A stretch of 64,000 bases of DNA from Pseudomonas sp. BN102 (GCF_029871245.1 NZ_SSON01000052.1:25053-89052), one strand, 5' to 3'; shown: positions 17,953 through 27,214, counted from the first letter of the stretch. The notes: generated from the letters alone by a model not told the origin. Program-made: numbers and translations.

Positions 17953-18211
17953 CGGTCTGTACACAGCATGCCGCGAGCACACAAGTCGATGTCGCTTTTC
18001 CTCAACGCGGTGGCGAGTAGGGCCAACCGACCTCCAATCGACGTGGACTATGTTGGCGTCGCGTGATGCCTGCCAGGACTGAGTTCCATTGCCGGTTTAC
18101 CGATGCGCCGATTGGCGAAACGGAAAGTAGCCCGGAATACCGGCTCCAGGTCGTCCAGCGACCCGATGGCAGCTTCGCGCCTCCATAACAAGTCCAAGAG
18201 AAGAGATCAGA
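17953..18211 (+). promoter_or_regulatory. gabP-like promoter region with CGGTTTACCG palindrome
   Basis: CCGGTTTACCGA at 18092-18103 is a one-mismatch match to the reverse complement of TCGGTAAACCGA at 488-499 and resembles the proV palindrome. It lies about 110 bp upstream of the permease start. Nothing else is recognised in this gap. Confidence 0.45.
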
Positions 18212-19621
18212 ATGACCATCACCAGAGCGGAAAGCGCAAGCAGCGAGCTGGCGCAAGGCTTCAAGCCTCGGCATATAACCATGCTCTCGATCGCCGGCAT
18301 CATTGGCGCAGGATTGTTCGTCGGCTCCGGACATGCCATCGCATCAGCCGGCCCTGCAGCCATTGTGGCGTATGCATTGGCCGGGACCCTCGTGGTACTG
18401 GTGATGCGCATGTTGGGGGAAATGGCGGTGGCGAGCCCCGACACCGGTTCCTTCTCCACCTATGCGGATCGGGCCATCGGCCGCTGGGCGGGCTTCACCA
18501 TTGGCTGGCTGTACTGGTGGTTCTGGGTACTGGTCATTCCCATCGAAGCGATAGCCGCAGGCGTTGTGCTGAACAACTGGTTCCCGCAGGTCGAGACCTG
18601 GTTCTTTGCACTGACGGTGACCGTGCTACTGACGGCCACGAACCTCTTCAGCGTGGCGAAATACGGCGAGTTCGAGTTCTGGTTCGCGATGCTCAAGATC
18701 ATCGCGATCGTGGCATTCATCGCGCTCGGCACTTCTGCCCTTCTCGGAGCCCTGCCGGATCGTGAGGTAAGCGGCCTGCAGCGCCTGATAGTGGAACACG
18801 GCGGGTTCATGCCCAATGGCTGGACGGCGATCATCGGTGCCCTGCTGACGACAATGTTCAGCTACATGGGTACAGAGGCGGTAACCATTGCTGCGTCCGA
18901 GTCGAGCAACCCTGCCAAGAACATCGCCAAGGCCACCCGTTCCGTGATCTGGCGGATCAGTGTTTTCTATCTGCTGTCGATCTTCGTGATCATTTCCGTC
19001 GTGCCCTGGAATGACCCCCTGCTTCCGATCCAGGGCTCCTATCAGCGTGCACTGGAAATCATGAACATCCCTTATGCGAAGTTCCTGGTCGACATGGTGG
19101 TGCTGGTGGCGGTTGCCAGCTGCCTGAACTCCTCGATCTACATTTCCTCGCGCATGATCTACTCGCTGAGCAAGCGTTCCGATGCGCCGGCCTTCATCCA
19201 GCGGACGTCTGCAGCGGGCGTGCCCCGGGCTGCCGTTATCGCCAGCACCCTCATCGGCATGCTGACGACCGCCTTGAACTTCTTCGCGCCTTCCCAGGTG
19301 TTCGCATTCCTGCTGGCCAGCTCCGGGTCGATCGCCCTGCTGGTCTACCTGGTCATCGCCTTCTCCCAGCTGCGCATGCGCTCGATGCTGCAAAAACAGA
19401 ACGCCGAAATCGCCTTCAAGATGTGGCTGTTCCCCTGGCTGACCTGGGCCGTGATCGCATTCATCGTCTTTGCCTTGGGAGTGATGTTCGTCATGCCTCA
19501 ACACCGGCTTGAAGTGACCTCAACCCTGGGGCTGGCCGTGGTGATCCTGATTATCGGTCTCACGACCAAACGACAGCATCTTCAACCTGAGCGTGTCGGC
19601 GCCGTAGGGAAAACAGCTTGA
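18212..19621 (+). CDS. gabP: GabP-like amino acid permease (APC family)
   Basis: 469-residue, 12-transmembrane amino acid-polyamine-organocation permease. Closely matches the E. coli GabP pattern from memory: PRHITMLSIAGIIGAGLFVGS at the N-terminus, AVASPDTGSFSTYADRAIGRWAG, IGWLYWWFWVLVIP and SVIWRISVFYLLSIFV. Proton-coupled import of 4-aminobutyrate or a similar omega-amino acid is the expected role. Good ribosome site AAGAGAAGAG. It lies beside a GlxA-type regulator and a PuuC-like ALDH gene, in keeping with uptake of an amino compound used by this island. Exact substrate inferred only. Confidence 0.88.
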   Translation: MTITRAESASSELAQGFKPRHITMLSIAGIIGAGLFVGSGHAIASAGPAAIVAYALAGTLVVLVMRMLGEMAVASPDTGSFSTYADRAIGRWAGFTIGWLYWWFWVLVIPIEAIAAGVVLNNWFPQVETWFFALTVTVLLTATNLFSVAKYGEFEFWFAMLKIIAIVAFIALGTSALLGALPDREVSGLQRLIVEHGGFMPNGWTAIIGALLTTMFSYMGTEAVTIAASESSNPAKNIAKATRSVIWRISVFYLLSIFVIISVVPWNDPLLPIQGSYQRALEIMNIPYAKFLVDMVVLVAVASCLNSSIYISSRMIYSLSKRSDAPAFIQRTSAAGVPRAAVIASTLIGMLTTALNFFAPSQVFAFLLASSGSIALLVYLVIAFSQLRMRSMLQKQNAEIAFKMWLFPWLTWAVIAFIVFALGVMFVMPQHRLEVTSTLGLAVVILIIGLTTKRQHLQPERVGAVGKTA

Positions 19622-19632
19622 TCTGAACGACC

Positions 19633-19699
19633 GGGAAGTCCCTAGGGCTTCCCCCCTGATCGGACACGAAGCGCCTGGGCGATTACGCTCCGGCGCTTC
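19633..19699 (+). terminator. two consecutive hairpins after the GabP-like gene
   Basis: A short hairpin GGGAAG / CTTCCC (19633-19638 with 19648-19653) is followed by GAAGCGCC / GGCGCTTC (19668-19675 with 19692-19699). No T run, so rho-independent termination is doubtful. Confidence 0.4.
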
Positions 19700-19787
19700 C
19701 TGATTCCACGAAGATGTCTGGCCTGATGACCCCGGTCGGCCCAGACACTGAGTTTTTTGAACCCGTTGAAATTGAAAGAGAAAGAGA

Positions 19788-20816
19788 TTGAGAGAGCGGA
19801 GGTTATTCAGCGACGGCTTGCAGGGACGGAACCTCCGGTTTGTTGGTGAACACAAGGATGAGCGATTACCTCAGGCTCGAGTGGGCTTCGTCCTGCTCGA
19901 GCATTTTTCTCTTCCAGCCTTCACACAAGCACTCGACACCCTGGTTACCGCGAACCTGATTCGAGCGGAAGCTTTTGCAACCAGGACCCTCACCCTGGAT
20001 GGTACCTCGGTAGCCAGCGACCTCGGTCTGGTCATTTCCCCGAGCTCGGCACTTCACGGCGAGCTCTTGCACGAGCTTGATCTTCTTGTGGTGTGTAGTG
20101 GTCTTCGAACGACGTTGCGTTCTGCACCCGAGCTGACGCACTTGCTGCAAGTTGCGGGTGAAAAGGGCGTCGCCCTGGCCGGGCTTTGGAATGGCGCATG
20201 GTTCTTGGGGCAAGCGGGGTTGCTTGATGGCTACAAGTGCGCTGTGCATCCAGAGAATCGGGCCGCTCTCGCTGAAATTGCCAAGAACAGCCAGGTGACA
20301 TGCGAGAGCTATGTGGTCGATCGCAATCGGCTGACCTCCGCGAGTCCTACGGGTGCCTTCAACATGGTTCTGGCCTGGATCGAGACGATCCACGGTCGCG
20401 GGTTGGTCGATGCCATAGTCGATATCCTCGCCTTTGAGGAGTCTCGCTATCGAAGAGTGCATCCATCGCTGCACGAGAAAATGAGCGAGCCTGTCCGGGA
20501 TGCCATCACGCTGATGGGCGCGAACATCGAAGAGCCGCTGACCCAAGACCAGCTTTCCCGCTATGTCGGTCGCTCCAAGCGGCAAATGGAGAGGCTCTTC
20601 CAGCAGCAACTCGGAACTACTCCGGTTCGCTTCTACCTGGAACTGCGCATTACCGAGAGCCGCCGTTTGCTCCAATACTCGGACCTTCCTATTTCCGAGG
20701 TCAGCGTTGCCTGTGGCTTTGCCTCCGCCAGCCACTTCAGCAAATGCTACGCCGCCTTCTATGGGTACTCCCCATCCAAGGAGGTGCGATACGGCTGTGT
20801 GAAATCCACGAAGTAG
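19788..20816 (+). CDS. GlxA-family AraC-type transcriptional regulator
   Basis: 342 residues: DJ-1/PfpI-like N-terminal domain (ARVGFVLLEHFSLPAFTQALD, ALAGLWNGAWFLGQAGLLDGYKC) and C-terminal AraC HTH pair (VGRSKRQMERLFQQQLGTTPVRFYLELRI, ISEVSVACGFASASHFSKCY). Paralogous to the regulator at 1580-2620. No ATG or GTG lies before the GlxA domain; the TTG at 19788, behind an AAAGAGAAAGAGA purine run, gives an N-terminal extension of the same length as the paralogue and is the likely start. Probably controls the adjacent permease or the whole amine island. Confidence 0.88.
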   Translation: MRERRLFSDGLQGRNLRFVGEHKDERLPQARVGFVLLEHFSLPAFTQALDTLVTANLIRAEAFATRTLTLDGTSVASDLGLVISPSSALHGELLHELDLLVVCSGLRTTLRSAPELTHLLQVAGEKGVALAGLWNGAWFLGQAGLLDGYKCAVHPENRAALAEIAKNSQVTCESYVVDRNRLTSASPTGAFNMVLAWIETIHGRGLVDAIVDILAFEESRYRRVHPSLHEKMSEPVRDAITLMGANIEEPLTQDQLSRYVGRSKRQMERLFQQQLGTTPVRFYLELRITESRRLLQYSDLPISEVSVACGFASASHFSKCYAAFYGYSPSKEVRYGCVKSTK

Positions 20817-21285
20817 CCGCCACTGCCGATCTCCATGTCGGGCATCACCTCTCCCCGGCGGTTGATACAGGCCGCCAGGAGCGCCGGGGCGATGCGCAGC
20901 GCCTCCTTTATGGTTTCAGCCCATAGCACGCATCGCCCGCCGAACCATCATTTCGCCCAAGACCAACTATCAATCGAATCGAGTAGTGGAGTTCCGGGAC
21001 GGAACTGAAGATCTGCTCGTGAGCCGCCAAGGCCACCCCGCATCACCCAGAACAGTACGGGACGGATCCAATGAAAATCTCGACCCCCGCATCAAGCGCC
21101 TGTCGCAGTGCCAACGACCGAACCCTCCCTTCACTCGCAAGCGCCGTAGCCTCCCGGGGCTCCCTCGCGTTACCCGCAACCACCTGACCTGAAGATCCGG
21201 GGAGTGCCCAGGTGCGCCCCGAAACTCGCAGTTCTCTCGAACTTGCTGTCGTGGACATCACCCAACCTCGTTTCCGGAGCAGACC
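20817..21285. other. 469-bp intergenic region, no gene recognised
   Basis: No supported gene. A 38-codon reading frame at 21071-21187 has no convincing ribosome site or relatives I recognise. The promoter of the downstream NADH dehydrogenase is presumably in the last 100 bp. Confidence 0.4.
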
Positions 21286-22485
21286 ATGAAAAATATTCTG
21301 ATTGTCGGTGCAGGATTCGCAGGGGTCTGGAGCGCCTTGAGCGCCGCTCGCCTGCTGGACAAGTACGATTGTGAAGACGTGGAGATCACCCTGCTGGCGC
21401 CCCAGGCGGAGCTGAGGATACGCCCGCGCTTCTACGAGCCGGACGTTCACCGGATGTACGCACCGCTGAACGAGTTGTTCGACTCGGTGGGCGTCCGCTT
21501 CGTCCAGGGCACGGCCAGCCACATCGATGAGCAGGCGCAGACCGTCGGCTACACCGACGAGGCGGGCCGGCAAGGGGAACTGGGTTACGACCGACTGGTA
21601 CTGGCGAGCGGGAGTCAGCTCGTCCGCCCGACTGTGCCTGGCATGGACGCCTACGCCTTCGATGTCGACCAGATCGAAGCCGCCGTGCGCCTGGAGAACC
21701 ACCTCACGTCCCTCAAGGACCGCCCCTACAGCCGCACCCGCAATACCGTGGTGGTTGCCGGCGGTGGATTCACCGGCATCGAGACCGCAACCGAGATGCC
21801 GGCGCGCTTGAGAGCCGTGCTCGGTGATGACGAGGAGATCCGCGTGATAGTGGTTGACCGCGGTCCGCAGATCGCCGCAGCCATGGGCGACGGGATTCGT
21901 CCCTCGATCACCGAAGCCTCGGACCACCTGGGCATTGAATGGGTGCTCGATGCCACCGTGGCGGCGGTGGACGCCAACGGTGTAACCCTGGCCGATGGGC
22001 GACGCATCGAGGCGGGGACGGTGATCTGGACGGTCGGTTTCCGCGCCAGCCCGCTGACCGCGCAACTGACCGGCGAGCGCGACGCCCAGGGCAGGCTGCA
22101 CGTCGATCAGCACCTCAAGGTGCTCGGCCAGGACCGGGTATTCGCCGCCGGAGACGTCGCCTATGCCGCCACCGACGAGCTCGGGAACTTCGCGGTGATG
22201 TCCTGCCAGCACGCGATCTCACTCGGCCGGCATGCGGGGAACAACGCCGCGGCAGCACTGCTGGGCGTTCCGCCAATGCCCTACCGCCAACCCAAGTACG
22301 TGACCTGCCTGGACCTGGGCGCCTGGGGCGCGGTGTTCACCGAGGGCTGGGACCGCCAGCTCAAACTGGTCAAGCAGGAAGCCAAGGCGCTCAAGACACA
22401 GATCAACACCCTGTGGATCTATCCCCCGGCGGCCGATCGAGCCACCGCCCTGGCCGCTGCCGACCCGCGGATCCCGGTGGCCTGA
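21286..22485 (+). CDS. NADH dehydrogenase type II (NDH-2 family)
   Basis: 399-residue flavoprotein of the pyridine nucleotide-disulfide oxidoreductase family. FAD motif GAGFAG at residues 6-11, NADH-binding GGGFTG in the middle ([16 protein letters not shown]), and the second FAD contact [10 protein letters not shown]. The C-terminus ([22 protein letters not shown], then a short amphipathic tail) matches the membrane-attachment region of NDH-2. Transfers electrons from NADH to quinone without pumping protons. Stand-alone gene followed by a hairpin. Confidence 0.88.
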   Translation: MKNILIVGAGFAGVWSALSAARLLDKYDCEDVEITLLAPQAELRIRPRFYEPDVHRMYAPLNELFDSVGVRFVQGTASHIDEQAQTVGYTDEAGRQGELGYDRLVLASGSQLVRPTVPGMDAYAFDVDQIEAAVRLENHLTSLKDRPYSRTRNTVVVAGGGFTGIETATEMPARLRAVLGDDEEIRVIVVDRGPQIAAAMGDGIRPSITEASDHLGIEWVLDATVAAVDANGVTLADGRRIEAGTVIWTVGFRASPLTAQLTGERDAQGRLHVDQHLKVLGQDRVFAAGDVAYAATDELGNFAVMSCQHAISLGRHAGNNAAAALLGVPPMPYRQPKYVTCLDLGAWGAVFTEGWDRQLKLVKQEAKALKTQINTLWIYPPAADRATALAAADPRIPVA

Positions 22486-22507
22486 GGCTGCGGACGCGGA
22501 CTGCCCG

Positions 22508-22538
22508 AATGGCCCGCCGATTCTTTCGGCGGGCCATT
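22508..22538 (+). terminator. hairpin after NDH-2
   Basis: Perfect 13-bp stem AATGGCCCGCCGA / TCGGCGGGCCATT with a 5-nt loop, 22 bp after the stop codon. No T run follows, so termination may be weak. Confidence 0.6.
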
Positions 22539-22705
22539 CCGGCTTATGGGCCGACAGGCTTTTCGTCGACGGAATCGAAGAGGAATACGGTCTTGCCGAC
22601 CTTGCGCGGATCGAGTCCGTAGCCCGGATGAAATCCGGGAATGGCCTTGCCGCGGTCGCTGCACTAAGCTGCCGCCTTCTTCCGAAGCATCGATCGAGGC
22701 ACGCC

Positions 22706-22930
22706 ATGACCCAGACACCGAACAACCCGCTGCATGGCGTCACCCTGGAAAAGCTGCTCAACGAACTGGTAGCCCACTACGGCTGGGACGGACTGGCCCA
22801 GCGCATCGATATCCGCTGTTTCAAGAGCGACCCCAGCATCAAGTCCAGCCTGACCTTCCTGCGCAAGACGCCCTGGGCACGAGAGAAGGTCGAGGCCTTG
22901 TTCATCCAGTTGCGCCAGCGCCAGGGCTGA
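22706..22930 (+). CDS. VF530-family small protein
   Basis: 74 residues matching the VF530 family of small DNA-binding-like proteins ([32 protein letters not shown] then [19 protein letters not shown]). The ATG at 22706 gives the compact full-length family product; a longer frame upstream is unsupported. Biological role of the family is not settled. Stand-alone gene. Confidence 0.87.
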   Translation: MTQTPNNPLHGVTLEKLLNELVAHYGWDGLAQRIDIRCFKSDPSIKSSLTFLRKTPWAREKVEALFIQLRQRQG

Positions 22931-23356
22931 ACCCTACGGTGCTCGATGCGCCGAACGCAGGCAAGGTGAACCGCTCCTGGCTGGATGGAAACTTCCAGGG
23001 CGCATTGCTGCCGCGCCTCTCCACGTAGGGTCCCGTCGCCACTCACAAGGGAGCGGGGTCTACCTACACACCTGGGGCGAAACTCCTGCACTTGCCCCAC
23101 CGTAGGGTGCGCCCTGCGCACCGATCGCGGGCTCAGCCCCTGCGCCCCGCTCAATCCTTGGTGCGCACGGCGCACCCTACCTCTCAGCGCCTAGACACAT
23201 TGCGGCGGAGCGGGTGACTCATGACCACGTCCTGAGGACCTGGTTTCCCAAGTTCTAATGAAAGTCCGATCGTGCCGGGCAGGTGGCGAACCCTTTCAGT
23301 GGCGCCCTGTCCAACGCCGGCTCACTCCTCTCACCTGCAAGGGACCTCTGCTTTCC
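22931..23356. other. 426-bp intergenic region with REP-like inverted repeat
   Basis: No gene supported. It contains the inverted pair of REP-like units at 23102-23180. The remaining sequence, up to the CAP-protein start, shows no recognised signal. Confidence 0.5.
23102..23180. repeat. REP-like inverted repeat GTAGGGTGCGC
   Basis: GTAGGGTGCGCCCTGCGCACC (from 23102) is repeated in inverted orientation ending GGCGCACCCTAC at 23180, with a spacer of about 40 bp. A further copy, GTAGGGTGCGCCGTGCGCACC, is at 53501-53521, and a diverged one lies near 52266-52287. Dispersed extragenic palindrome typical of Pseudomonas intergenic DNA. Confidence 0.8.
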
Positions 23357-24229
23357 ATGTCGCCGTTTCGCTCGCGCCTGTGCTCTTTCACCTTGAAGTT
23401 GGCTGCCCTCCCCCTGCTATCCATCCTGGCACTCCCCGCTACCACCATGGCCGACGAGGCCAACCGGCTGGTCCGCGCCATCAACGACTACCGCAGCCAG
23501 CCGGCGCGCTGCGAGGGGCGCACGGTGCGGGCGCGGCCGCCTCTAAAGGCCGAGCGCCGCCTGGCGTTGCCGACGAGCGCTGGCCGTGACTGGCGGTCGG
23601 CGCTCAAGCGCTCCGGCTACCGCGCTACCAACGTGCAGGCCATCCGCCTGACCGGGCCGCGAGAGGCGCGGGCGGCGCTGGCGCAATTGACGGACCGCTA
23701 CTGCCGCTCGCTGCTGGAGGAAGAGTTCGTCGATATCGGCGTGAGCCAATCAGGGCGCGACTGGCTCGTCGTGCTGGCGCGACCGCAACCGCAAGGCGGA
23801 GCCGGGACTGGCCGTAGCAACGTGCGCGAGGTACTGGCACAGGTGAACGCGGCACGGGCGCGGCCAAGGCGCTGCGGTGCCCGGTCCTTCGCCGCAGCGG
23901 CGCCGTTGCGCTGGAATGGCGACCTCGGCGAGGCGGCCGAAGGGCACAGCCGGGCGATGGCCAGGGACAATTTCTTCGCCCACCGCGACAGCGACGGGCG
24001 CAGCCTTAAGGATCGCGCGCGGGCCGCCGGCTACAGCGGCCGAAAACTGGGCGAGAACATCGCCGCCGGGCACGGCTCGCCGGACAGCGCGGTGCGAGGC
24101 TGGCTGGCCAGCCCCGGACACTGCGCCAACCTGATGAACCCGATGTTCACGGAGATGGGCGCCGCCTACGCGACCAATCCGCGCAGCGATGCCGGCATCT
24201 ACTGGACGCTGCTGCTGGGCGGCCGATAA
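23357..24229 (+). CDS. secreted CAP-domain protein with a second, degenerate CAP-like half
   Basis: 290 residues with a signal peptide (MSPFRSRLCS then hydrophobic 12-30, cleavage near TMA-DEA). The C-terminal half (about 156-290) is a CAP/SCP-PR1 domain with the putative metal ligands H197 (EGHSRAMARD), E233 (GENIA) and H255 (SPGHCANLM). The N-terminal half (about 36-142) opens in the same way (LVRAINDYRSQPARCEG versus VLAQVNAARARPRRCGA) and aligns onward (ALKRSGYRA, VDIGVSQSGRDWLVVL) but lacks the His/Glu ligands. The ATG at 23357 is chosen because it starts the signal peptide. Function of bacterial CAP proteins is poorly known. Confidence 0.85.
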   Translation: MSPFRSRLCSFTLKLAALPLLSILALPATTMADEANRLVRAINDYRSQPARCEGRTVRARPPLKAERRLALPTSAGRDWRSALKRSGYRATNVQAIRLTGPREARAALAQLTDRYCRSLLEEEFVDIGVSQSGRDWLVVLARPQPQGGAGTGRSNVREVLAQVNAARARPRRCGARSFAAAAPLRWNGDLGEAAEGHSRAMARDNFFAHRDSDGRSLKDRARAAGYSGRKLGENIAAGHGSPDSAVRGWLASPGHCANLMNPMFTEMGAAYATNPRSDAGIYWTLLLGGR

Positions 24230-24290
24230 GGCGAAACAGAGACTCGAAGCCGACTCGGCAATGAGCTGAACAACAGAACCTAAAGCCCCA

Positions 24291-24317
24291 TCGCACCGGT
24301 TTGCCAATCCGGTGCGA
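24291..24317. terminator. hairpin between convergent CAP and beta-lactamase genes
   Basis: Perfect 9-bp stem TCGCACCGG / CCGGTGCGA with a 9-nt loop, positioned midway between the two convergent stop codons. T tract is poor. Confidence 0.5.
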
Positions 24318-24362
24318 CCCTCCCCCGCCATTCGTGAAGAACCGAAATTCATCCAGTCGAAT

Positions 24363-25523
24363 TCAGTCCAGTTCGCTAAGGATTTTATGGGCCAGCCGAA
24401 CCCTGTCCTCGTTCGGATAGTTCTTGTTGGCCAGCACCACGATGCCGAGCTTCTTCGCCGGCACGAAGGCCAGGTAGGCACCGAAGCCGTTGGTCGAGCC
24501 GGTCTTGTTCACCCAGGCGGCATCCTGGGCCGGTGTCGGTGGCGTCAGCGCCGTGACGGCATGGCTCTCGTAGGCCATCTTGCTGCCATTGCCTTCCAGC
24601 AGCGCCTCCAATTCCACCGGGTAGCCGTACTGTTCCCAGATCAGGTCCTGCGTCATCGGGCCCAGCTTGAAGTACCCCGTCCGGGTGGCGGCGATGGCGC
24701 GTTTCAGTGTGGCGTCGGTATCGACGAGGCCCAGGTTGGCCTCGATGAAGCGAAGCAGGTCCTTGCTGCTGGTCCTGACCCCGTAGGCTTCAGCGGCGAG
24801 GATGCCGGGATTCAGCCTGACCGGAGCATCTTCCTTGTTGTAGCCCTGGGCGTAGCGCGGCATTGCGCTGGCCGGCACCTCGATATAGCTGCTGCGCATG
24901 CCGAGCTTCGGGAAAAGCTCGGCTTCCATCGCCGTTACAAACGGCATGTCCAGGCTCTTCGCCGCGACCACCCCGAGTAATCCGATGCTGGGGTTGGCAT
25001 AGGTCCTGTGGGTGCCCGGGGCGAATTGCGGCTGCCAGGACCTGAAGTAATCCATCAGCTGCTGGTCGTTGCGGATGTCTTCCGGAACCTGCAGGGGAAA
25101 GCCCCCGGCGGTATGGGTCGCCAGGTTGATCAGCGTCACCTGGTCGAGCTTGCTCCCCTGGAGCTGTGGCAGGTACTTGCCGGGGCTGTCGGTGAGGGAC
25201 AACCGCCCACTGGCCTCGGCATAGGTGGCCAGGGTGGCGGTCAGCGTCTTGCTGACCGAGCCGACTTCGAAAAGCGTATCGGCCGTGACGGCTTGCCGGG
25301 TTTCCCTGGACGCAACGCCAAAATTGTAGAAGCGCGGCTCGCCATTGGCGGTCACCGCAATGGCCAGGCCTGGAATGCCGTACTGCTGCATGACTGCTTG
25401 GGCGGCCTGCTGCACGGTGGCGTCGATATCATGCGGTTTGGCACTCGCCGTTGCGAAGCTGCCGAGCGCAGAAGCACAGGCAAGCAGGAGCAGCCGTGCG
25501 CAGAATGTTCCTATCGGGCGCAT
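24363..25523 (-). CDS. ampC: class C beta-lactamase (AmpC)
   Basis: 386-residue periplasmic serine beta-lactamase with signal peptide (residues 1 to about 28). Active-site motifs are S89-V-S-K92, Y175-A-N177 and K340-T-G342, the class C set. Length fits chromosomal AmpC. It is not next to an ampR gene here, which separates it from the inducible ampC-ampR layout of enterobacteria; regulation cannot be read locally. Stand-alone gene, convergent with the CAP gene. Confidence 0.93.
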   Translation of the reverse strand: MRPIGTFCARLLLLACASALGSFATASAKPHDIDATVQQAAQAVMQQYGIPGLAIAVTANGEPRFYNFGVASRETRQAVTADTLFEVGSVSKTLTATLATYAEASGRLSLTDSPGKYLPQLQGSKLDQVTLINLATHTAGGFPLQVPEDIRNDQQLMDYFRSWQPQFAPGTHRTYANPSIGLLGVVAAKSLDMPFVTAMEAELFPKLGMRSSYIEVPASAMPRYAQGYNKEDAPVRLNPGILAAEAYGVRTSSKDLLRFIEANLGLVDTDATLKRAIAATRTGYFKLGPMTQDLIWEQYGYPVELEALLEGNGSKMAYESHAVTALTPPTPAQDAAWVNKTGSTNGFGAYLAFVPAKKLGIVVLANKNYPNEDRVRLAHKILSELD

Positions 25524-25646
25524 CGAGGTCGTCCTTTACTGGTGAATGGGGTGGAAGAACCTAGCATCTCGGGCAAAGGGTTCCAAAGCCTTCCTCACCA
25601 GGATGAAGCGCGGCACCCGGCGCGCCGCGCGTCCATCCGCAGACGA

Positions 25647-26864
25647 TCAACGGTTGCCGCCACCCTCCCCGGCCTCCCGCAGCAGTTGCTGGATGATGGC
25701 CTCCTGCTCGTCGTAATCGCCCTCGCCTATGTGCAGATGGCGGACTCGTCCCTTGGCATCGATGAAGTAATGCGCCGGCCAGTACTGGTTGGTGAAGGCA
25801 TTCCAGATGCGGTACTGGTTATCGATGGCCACCGGGTGCTTGACGCCCAGGCGAACGGTCGCCTCGCGAACGTTGTCGATGATCCGCTCGAAGGGGTATT
25901 CGGGCGTGTGCACGCCGATCACCACCAGGCCCTGGTCGGCGTAGCGCTCGGCCCACTGGTTCACGTACGGCAGGCTGTTGCGGCAGTTGATGCAGTCGTA
26001 GGTCCAGAAGTCCACCAGCACCACCTTGCCGCGCAGGTCTTCGTTGCTGAGCGACGGGCCGTTGAGCCACTGGGTGGCCCCCTCCAGCGACGGCATCGCG
26101 CCCAGGTCCGGCAGCTCCATGCTGTCGGCGCGGGCACTGCCCACCAACTGTTCCAGCAAGGCCGGCACACCCTCGACCACGTGGCGCTCCAACCCGGTGA
26201 CCAGCCGCGAGGAGCCGAGGCCGGCCAGTTGGGCGCTGGTCCCGCTGGCAATACCGACGACCGCCAGCAACGCCAGGGCGCCGGCGCCGCGCCGCAGCCA
26301 TTCCACCGCACGCAGCGACAACTTGGCCCTTTGGAACACACCACGGCCCAGGAAGACCAGGGCCCCTAGCGCCACGGCACTGCCGAGGCCGTAGCTGAGC
26401 AGCAAGAGACTGGTGGAGGCGCTCGGCCCGTTGAGCATGGCGCCGGAGAGGATCAGCCCGAGGATGGGACCGGCACAGGGCGCCCACAGCAGACCTGCGG
26501 CGAACCCCATCAACCAGGCCGACAGTGCCGGGGACAGCCGGCGGGCATCACCCTGCAGCCGGTCGCCCAGCCACAGCCAGGGCCGCGATACCCAGGTACC
26601 GAAACGAGCGGAGAGCAAGGCCAGCGCAGATACGGCCAGCAGACCCAGGGCCAGGAAGCGGCCCCATTGGCTGGCCTCGATCACCCACGCACTGGAAACC
26701 ACCGCCAAGCTTGCCAGCACGGCAAAGCCCGAGGCCAGGCCGGCCAGAGTCATGAGTGGCGACCAGGCCGGACCACCGGCACGCGATAGCAACAGCGGCA
26801 GTACGGGAAGGATGCAGGGGCTGAGCAGGGTCAGCACCCCGCCGAGAAAGGCGACGAGCAGCAT
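25647..26864 (-). CDS. DipZ-like protein: CcdA/DsbD membrane domain fused to thioredoxin
   Basis: 405 residues. The first about 215 are a CcdA-type membrane domain with the two reactive Cys in LSPCILPVLPLLL and LLWAPCAGPILGL. The C-terminal periplasmic part is a TlpA/thioredoxin-like domain with VDFWTYDCINCRNSLPY (C-I-N-C). It carries cytoplasmic reducing power to periplasmic thiols; shorter than E. coli DsbD and lacking its N-terminal domain. Gap of 86 bp to the upstream DUF2790 gene suggests one operon. Proximity to the Cys-rich EGKCG peptide system is suggestive of thiol or copper handling in the periplasm. Confidence 0.9.
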   Translation of the reverse strand: MLLVAFLGGVLTLLSPCILPVLPLLLSRAGGPAWSPLMTLAGLASGFAVLASLAVVSSAWVIEASQWGRFLALGLLAVSALALLSARFGTWVSRPWLWLGDRLQGDARRLSPALSAWLMGFAAGLLWAPCAGPILGLILSGAMLNGPSASTSLLLLSYGLGSAVALGALVFLGRGVFQRAKLSLRAVEWLRRGAGALALLAVVGIASGTSAQLAGLGSSRLVTGLERHVVEGVPALLEQLVGSARADSMELPDLGAMPSLEGATQWLNGPSLSNEDLRGKVVLVDFWTYDCINCRNSLPYVNQWAERYADQGLVVIGVHTPEYPFERIIDNVREATVRLGVKHPVAIDNQYRIWNAFTNQYWPAHYFIDAKGRVRHLHIGEGDYDEQEAIIQQLLREAGEGGGNR

Positions 26865-26950
26865 GAGGCACCTCGTATGGGCAAATTACTATGGGCGTCC
26901 CGGCTGTCGCCGGGCGACGGACTGGCCACGCGGTTCAGGGCTGCGCAGTC

Positions 26951-27214
26951 TCAATTGCTGTCACGGCAGGTGGCGGAGTGCTTCAGGTAAGCCAGGCTGC
27001 GAAGCTTTCCCTGGGAGTCCAGGTAATCCATGCGCGCTTCGACCAGCTGGCACAGCTGCGCTGGCGCTTCGTGCAGCGCCACTAGCTTCTGCACGTCCAG
27101 GTGCATGCCGTAGTGGTAGCGTTCGACTCTGGTGGCGTCCGCGGCCTGTGCGGGAATGCTGCCGAGGCTGATGGCCGCCAGGACACAGGCGGCACCAAGC
27201 ATTGCGTATTTCAT
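26951..27214 (-). CDS. DUF2790-family small secreted protein
   Basis: 87 residues with a clear signal peptide (MKYAMLGAACVLAAISLG ... AQAADA). The mature part shows the DUF2790 pattern: HYGMHLDVQKLVAL, CQLVEARMDYLDSQGKLRSLAYLKH and a terminal Cys; two Cys in the mature protein could pair. DUF2790 proteins are common in Pseudomonas, and one (PtrA) is, as I recall, copper-inducible beside copRS. Here the gene is divergent from a two-component system and upstream of the DipZ-like gene, which parallels that layout. Function unknown. Confidence 0.82.
   Translation of the reverse strand: MKYAMLGAACVLAAISLGSIPAQAADATRVERYHYGMHLDVQKLVALHEAPAQLCQLVEARMDYLDSQGKLRSLAYLKHSATCRDSN

Noticed and set aside
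18103..18765. 220-codon frame overlapping the GabP-like start
   Set aside because: Shifted frame of the permease gene; Arg-rich translation without domain.
21071..21187. 38-codon frame upstream of NDH-2
   Set aside because: No good ribosome site, no recognised family, and composition is like intergenic sequence.
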